From the NCBI GenBank assembly GCA_900319625.1, contig ONPD01000009.1:48098-112097 (forward strand): a stretch of 64,000 bases of DNA, written 5' to 3'. This DNA is from an uncultured Treponema sp. GTDB lineage: Bacteria > Spirochaetota > Spirochaetia > Treponematales > Treponemataceae. The position numbers were made by a program, and so were the translations under genes. The notes beneath the pieces are model-generated. The model saw only the letters and a list, made by a program, of their open reading frames with translations. It did not search any database and had not been told where the DNA came from. Shown here piece after piece: positions 61,428 to 64,000 of this stretch. How positions within the stretch are numbered: the stretch's first letter is position 1; each line of letters opens with the position of its first letter.

Positions 61428-61728
61428 TCACTTTTGACTCCTGATCCATTCATCAAGAAACTTCATCTCTTCTTCTGTATGAAACCAGTTCTTATTTTCT
61501 CTTTTTCTTTTCAGTTTTGGTTTGTTCGCTATTTTCTGTTTCTGTCTGAGATTCCGGCTTTGAAGTTTTTCATGCTTTCATCCATCATAGAAAGAGTGTT
61601 TTGTGATACTTCAAATGGTTTTGTGAGTTCGCGAGGTTCCAGGAGGATTCGTCCATCATAGATTTTATGACAATCTCGCCAGCTTCAGAAAAACATTCGC
61701 GAACATATTCATTAAACTCATTCGTCAT
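61428..61728 (-). pseudogene. Frameshifted small gene
   Basis: From ATG 61728 (GGAGAG upstream) reading gives MTNEFNEYVRECFSEAGEI, then a shift into LEPRELTKPFEVSQNTLSMMDESMKN, then another into KRENKNWFHTEEEMKFLDEWIRSQK and a stop at 61428. All three parts are of one style, so a ~100-residue gene with at least two frameshifts is likely. No family known. Sequencing error is possible. Confidence 0.6.
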
Positions 61729-61730
61729 AG

Positions 61731-62108
61731 TTATCTCTCCATAAAAAACTCAACCTGTTCTCCAAGAGGCCCATAGCAGAAGGCCATGCGGATTGGGTAA
61801 GGCGGATTTGAAGGAATATCTTTGTTGTTCGGTTCGATAAAAAGCTCGTAACCGGCAGCTTTTACTTTCGCAGCAATCTCATCCACATCATCAGTAAGAA
61901 GTGCCATATGACGAATTGCACCAAGACAGTGAGTTCCATCTGCGTTGGTAAAAATCTCGAGCAGACCATTGCCCGTATCAATCATCATTCCCTCTGCCCA
62001 CTCGCGTATTACTTTCAAACCAAGAAACTCAATATAAAATTCTCGAACCTTAGCAAGCTCTTCCTCCGTTCCGCATTTCATTGAAATATGATGTATGCCT
62101 TTAATCAT
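61731..62108 (-). CDS. Glyoxalase/VOC family protein
   Basis: A 125-residue vicinal-oxygen-chelate protein: IHHISMKCGTEEELAKVREFYIEFLGLKVIREW with first His, AIRHMALLTDDVDEI with the second, EPYPIRMAFCYGPLGEQVEFF with Glu. Its start overlaps the GNAT gene end by 8 bases. Substrate unknown. Confidence 0.9.
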   Translation of the reverse strand: MIKGIHHISMKCGTEEELAKVREFYIEFLGLKVIREWAEGMMIDTGNGLLEIFTNADGTHCLGAIRHMALLTDDVDEIAAKVKAAGYELFIEPNNKDIPSNPPYPIRMAFCYGPLGEQVEFFMER

Positions 62109-62583
62109 TTTTTAACTCCCACTTATATTCCATTTCCTTGCAGCGGCTGCAGGCATCTTCAAAACCAAGTTTTTTATACAGTGGATATCCCATTGGAGCA
62201 GCCTTGAGTTCGAGGAAATCAAGATTCTGAGTTTTTCCAAAATCCATAATCCCTTTGATTACATTGCCGGCAATTCCCTGGCGGCGTTTTTCAGCAACCG
62301 TGTAAACGTTCATAATGTTTCCGACACGCCCATGAGGAAATCTAGGATTGGCAGGTTTTTCCTGAATCAGTAAAAAAGCAATTGAAATGATTTTTCCTTC
62401 CTCCTCCGCTGCGAAAACAAAACAATCGCGGTTCAGATGATTTTTAAGATATTCCTGAAGCTGGACTTGAATTGTTGCTTCAGTTTCTGCTGTCTGAGGC
62501 CCCATATCTTCGCGTATAAATTCCATGCGACATCTTATAATTTCATCGAGTTCATTCAAATCAGCTTTTTTATAATTAATCAT
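62101..62583 (-). CDS. GNAT family N-acetyltransferase
   Basis: A 160-residue GNAT. IMNVYTVAEKRRQGIAGNVIKGI is the acetyl-CoA pyrophosphate loop (RRQGIA). The C-terminus (MGYPLYKKLGFEDACSR) is canonical. Overlaps the VOC gene. Confidence 0.9.
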   Translation of the reverse strand: MINYKKADLNELDEIIRCRMEFIREDMGPQTAETEATIQVQLQEYLKNHLNRDCFVFAAEEEGKIISIAFLLIQEKPANPRFPHGRVGNIMNVYTVAEKRRQGIAGNVIKGIMDFGKTQNLDFLELKAAPMGYPLYKKLGFEDACSRCKEMEYKWELKND

Positions 62584-62669
62584 TTTTGCCTCTCAGTTTA
62601 ATTATAACAGAGATTTTCACACAAAGCACTGCATCAATTCTTGTTTCGTGATAAAATAATTTAATAAAC

Positions 62670-63317
62670 ATGAACTCAAATTTTACAATCCGCGTGGAAG
62701 AGCCGCGCGATTTTAAAACTGTTGAAAATCTTACCAGAGATTCATTCTGGAACGTTTACCGTCCTGGCTGCACGGAGCATTTTGTTCTTCGCTGCTACCG
62801 AAGCAATCCCGATTTTATTTCCGAGCTTTCGCTTGTGATGGAGAAAGACGGACAGATTATCGGGCATGTGATGTTTTCAAAAGCAGAACTGATCATTGAG
62901 GCTGATGGAAAGCCGACTGGCGAAAAGTTTCCAATCTGGACTTTCGGGCCAATCAGCATTCGTCCAGATTTTAAGAGACAAGGCTACGGACTTAAACTCT
63001 TAAAGTATGCGCTCGAAAAAGCAAAGGCAATGGGAATCGGATTTATCTGCATGGAAGGTAATATCAACTTTTACCGTCATGCTGGTTTTGATCTGGCAAG
63101 TAAGCTGCACATTCATTACCACTGCGAGCCTAAGGATTCAGAAGTGCCATACTTTTTAGCACAGGAACTGATTCCCGGCTATCTCAATGGAATTGAAGCA
63201 ACTTACACTCCCCCAAAAGGATACTTCGTCGCCGAAGAAAATCCCGAGGACTTTTCTAAATACGAAGCAGAATTTCCCTATAAGGAAAAACTGGTTCTGC
63301 CTGGTCAGCTAGGATAA
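62670..63317 (+). CDS. GNAT family N-acetyltransferase
   Basis: A 215-residue GNAT with IRPDFKRQGYGLKLLKYALEKAKAMG for CoA, FYRHAGFDLASKLHIHYHCEP after. Long C-terminal extension (KGYFVAEENPEDFSKYEAEF) resembles YhbS-like proteins. No Shine-Dalgarno stands out; the transcript may be short-leadered. Confidence 0.9.
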   Translation: MNSNFTIRVEEPRDFKTVENLTRDSFWNVYRPGCTEHFVLRCYRSNPDFISELSLVMEKDGQIIGHVMFSKAELIIEADGKPTGEKFPIWTFGPISIRPDFKRQGYGLKLLKYALEKAKAMGIGFICMEGNINFYRHAGFDLASKLHIHYHCEPKDSEVPYFLAQELIPGYLNGIEATYTPPKGYFVAEENPEDFSKYEAEFPYKEKLVLPGQLG

Positions 63318-63342
63318 TGTAATGACCCGCAGTGATTGAATC

Positions 63343-63822
63343 CTAATCCAGATATATAGGATCACTCTTGACTTCAACCCCAACAATCTTGCCATGATGC
63401 GTAAGTACCTTTGTAATTTCTCCTTTATTCTCAGGATACAATTTTTCCGCTTTTGCCATTAATTTATTCTGTTTATATTTGTATACTCCATAGCCTATAC
63501 CAGCTGCTGCAAAAGCTGCCACAGGAATGAGCCAGGCCTTATTTTTGTTTAGCCAGCTGCCCACGCTTCCACCTGCAACAGATTCAAGATCTGCATCGGA
63601 AAGATCCAGGGCCTCGCCATCTGCCTTTTCATTTTCGACAATGGCCTTTTTGAATTCTGCTTCATTAAAGTCTGGATAGTTTTCTTTTAAAACTTTGCAA
63701 AGATCTTCTATGCTGTTTGCCTTATCAAAGATACTTTCCATTTTTTCAAAATCAACTTTTGCAATCTGTTCCTCGCTTGCACCTGCCAAAAGTAACTGTT
63801 CTTTGAATTCCTTTTCGTCCAT
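63343..63822 (-). CDS. Nif11-like leader protein with double-glycine motif
   Basis: A 159-residue protein. The first 85 residues look like a Nif11-type leader: an FKEQLLLAGASEEQ helix, LCKVLKENYPDFNEAEFKKAI, then LSDADLESVAGGS, the double-glycine cleavage site. The core behind it (GSWLNKNKAWLIPVAAFAAAGIGYGVYKYKQNK) has a hydrophobic helix and no Cys. Leaders like this guide RiPP enzymes or C39 ABC exporters, neither of which is seen inside the window. ATG 63822 has AGGAGG. Confidence 0.8.
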   Translation of the reverse strand: MDEKEFKEQLLLAGASEEQIAKVDFEKMESIFDKANSIEDLCKVLKENYPDFNEAEFKKAIVENEKADGEALDLSDADLESVAGGSVGSWLNKNKAWLIPVAAFAAAGIGYGVYKYKQNKLMAKAEKLYPENKGEITKVLTHHGKIVGVEVKSDPIYLD

Positions 63823-63907
63823 AATATACCTCCTGTGCATTTGCATTACTCTTATTTATACTCCGCCTATGGAAAAAAAGGCTATAAATTTTTACGTTAA
63901 AAAAAAA

Positions 63908-63930
63908 TGCACCCGGGACCGCCGGGTGCA
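63908..63930 (-). terminator. Terminator of the right-edge gene
   Basis: TGCACCCGG-GACCG-CCGGGTGCA followed on the minus strand by T7, just after the stop at 63945. Confidence 0.85.
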
Positions 63931-63944
63931 TACTATTTATTTGA

Positions 63945-64000
63945 TTAAGAAGTTGCAAGTCCAACTGCAACATTTCCAGCTCCCTTGAGGACGCTGATTC
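63945..64000 (-). CDS. Partial gene at right edge
   Basis: The last codons of a minus-strand gene: ISVLKGAGNVAVGLATS then TAA. Gly/Ala/Val-rich, which recalls the C-terminus of a small membrane-active peptide or of an acyl carrier-like protein. Too short to classify. It lies upstream of the Nif11-like gene on the same strand. Confidence 0.45.
   Translation of the reverse strand, partial: ISVLKGAGNVAVGLATS

Overview
The window reads as chromosome of a host-associated anaerobic spirochaete, most likely a gut or rumen Treponema. This rests on moderate to low GC, dense strand-switching operons, signal-peptide-bearing outer-membrane-type beta-barrel proteins, relaxed lipoprotein signals, TTG/GTG starts and mostly anaerobic, FeS-rich enzymes. 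The assignment is inference; no rRNA, tRNA, CRISPR array or intact insertion sequence was seen.

The heart of the window (about 3.8-42 kb) is a large sulfur-acquisition region built around nitrogenase-like enzymes. Locus I (3.9-14.5 kb) carries metY, cysK, a NifB-type radical SAM enzyme, a NifX-like protein, tcdA, then a NifH-type reductase, a variant cysteine synthase, a NifD-like/NifK-like pair (D1/K1) and a LysR regulator. Locus II (14.5-22.1 kb) has a second NifD-like gene (D2) at the end of a polar amino-acid ABC transporter operon. Its presumed partner K2 lies in the divergent operon behind a RibD/DHFR-like reductase, followed by a porin-like gene and an internally deleted cysK remnant. 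Locus III (38.1-41.4 kb) has a second NifX-like protein with a Cys/Gly-rich insert and a third pair (D3/K3). Only one NifH and one NifB are visible, so they presumably serve all three pairs. P-cluster cysteines and the cofactor cysteine are kept, but the residues at the nitrogenase Gln191/His195 positions are not, so N2 fixation is unlikely. The best known analogue is the methylthio-alkane reductase type of nitrogenase-like C-S bond-cleaving system, with MetY and CysK capturing released methanethiol or sulfide.

Between and around these loci lie a second polar amino-acid ABC transporter (28.5-31.5 kb), a methionine ABC transporter (metNIQ) with an FAD-linked 2-hydroxyacid dehydrogenase, an aminotransferase and an M20 amidohydrolase (31.5-37.9 kb), an orphan NitT/TauT-type binding lipoprotein (42.4 kb) and, far downstream, a YbaK-type Cys-tRNA deacylase (60.9 kb). 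Nearly all start from promoters with the same 19-bp palindrome, ACCTA-N9-TAGGT. It usually sits over the -35 hexamer (ACCTATTGACTTAGTAGGT form), with a second copy downstream. This defines one sulfur regulon whose regulator is not evident in the window.

The rest is accessory or housekeeping: a truncated MATE transporter and a PreA-like flavoprotein at the left edge; a MarR-controlled RND efflux system (22.2-27.1 kb); a TetR-controlled redox/stress cluster with several apparently exported flavodoxin, aldo-keto reductase and DUF362 proteins (43.5-53.2 kb); a bile-acid-symporter-family transporter; a MATE gene behind a terminator-like leader; a biotin synthase with a cysteine-rich tail behind a near-perfect BirA box; a sirtuin/macrodomain group with an Rrf2 regulator; small enzymes; and, at the right edge, a double-glycine-leader protein of Nif11 type. 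Short GC-rich repeats occur at gene 3' ends and in front of the D1 and D3 genes.
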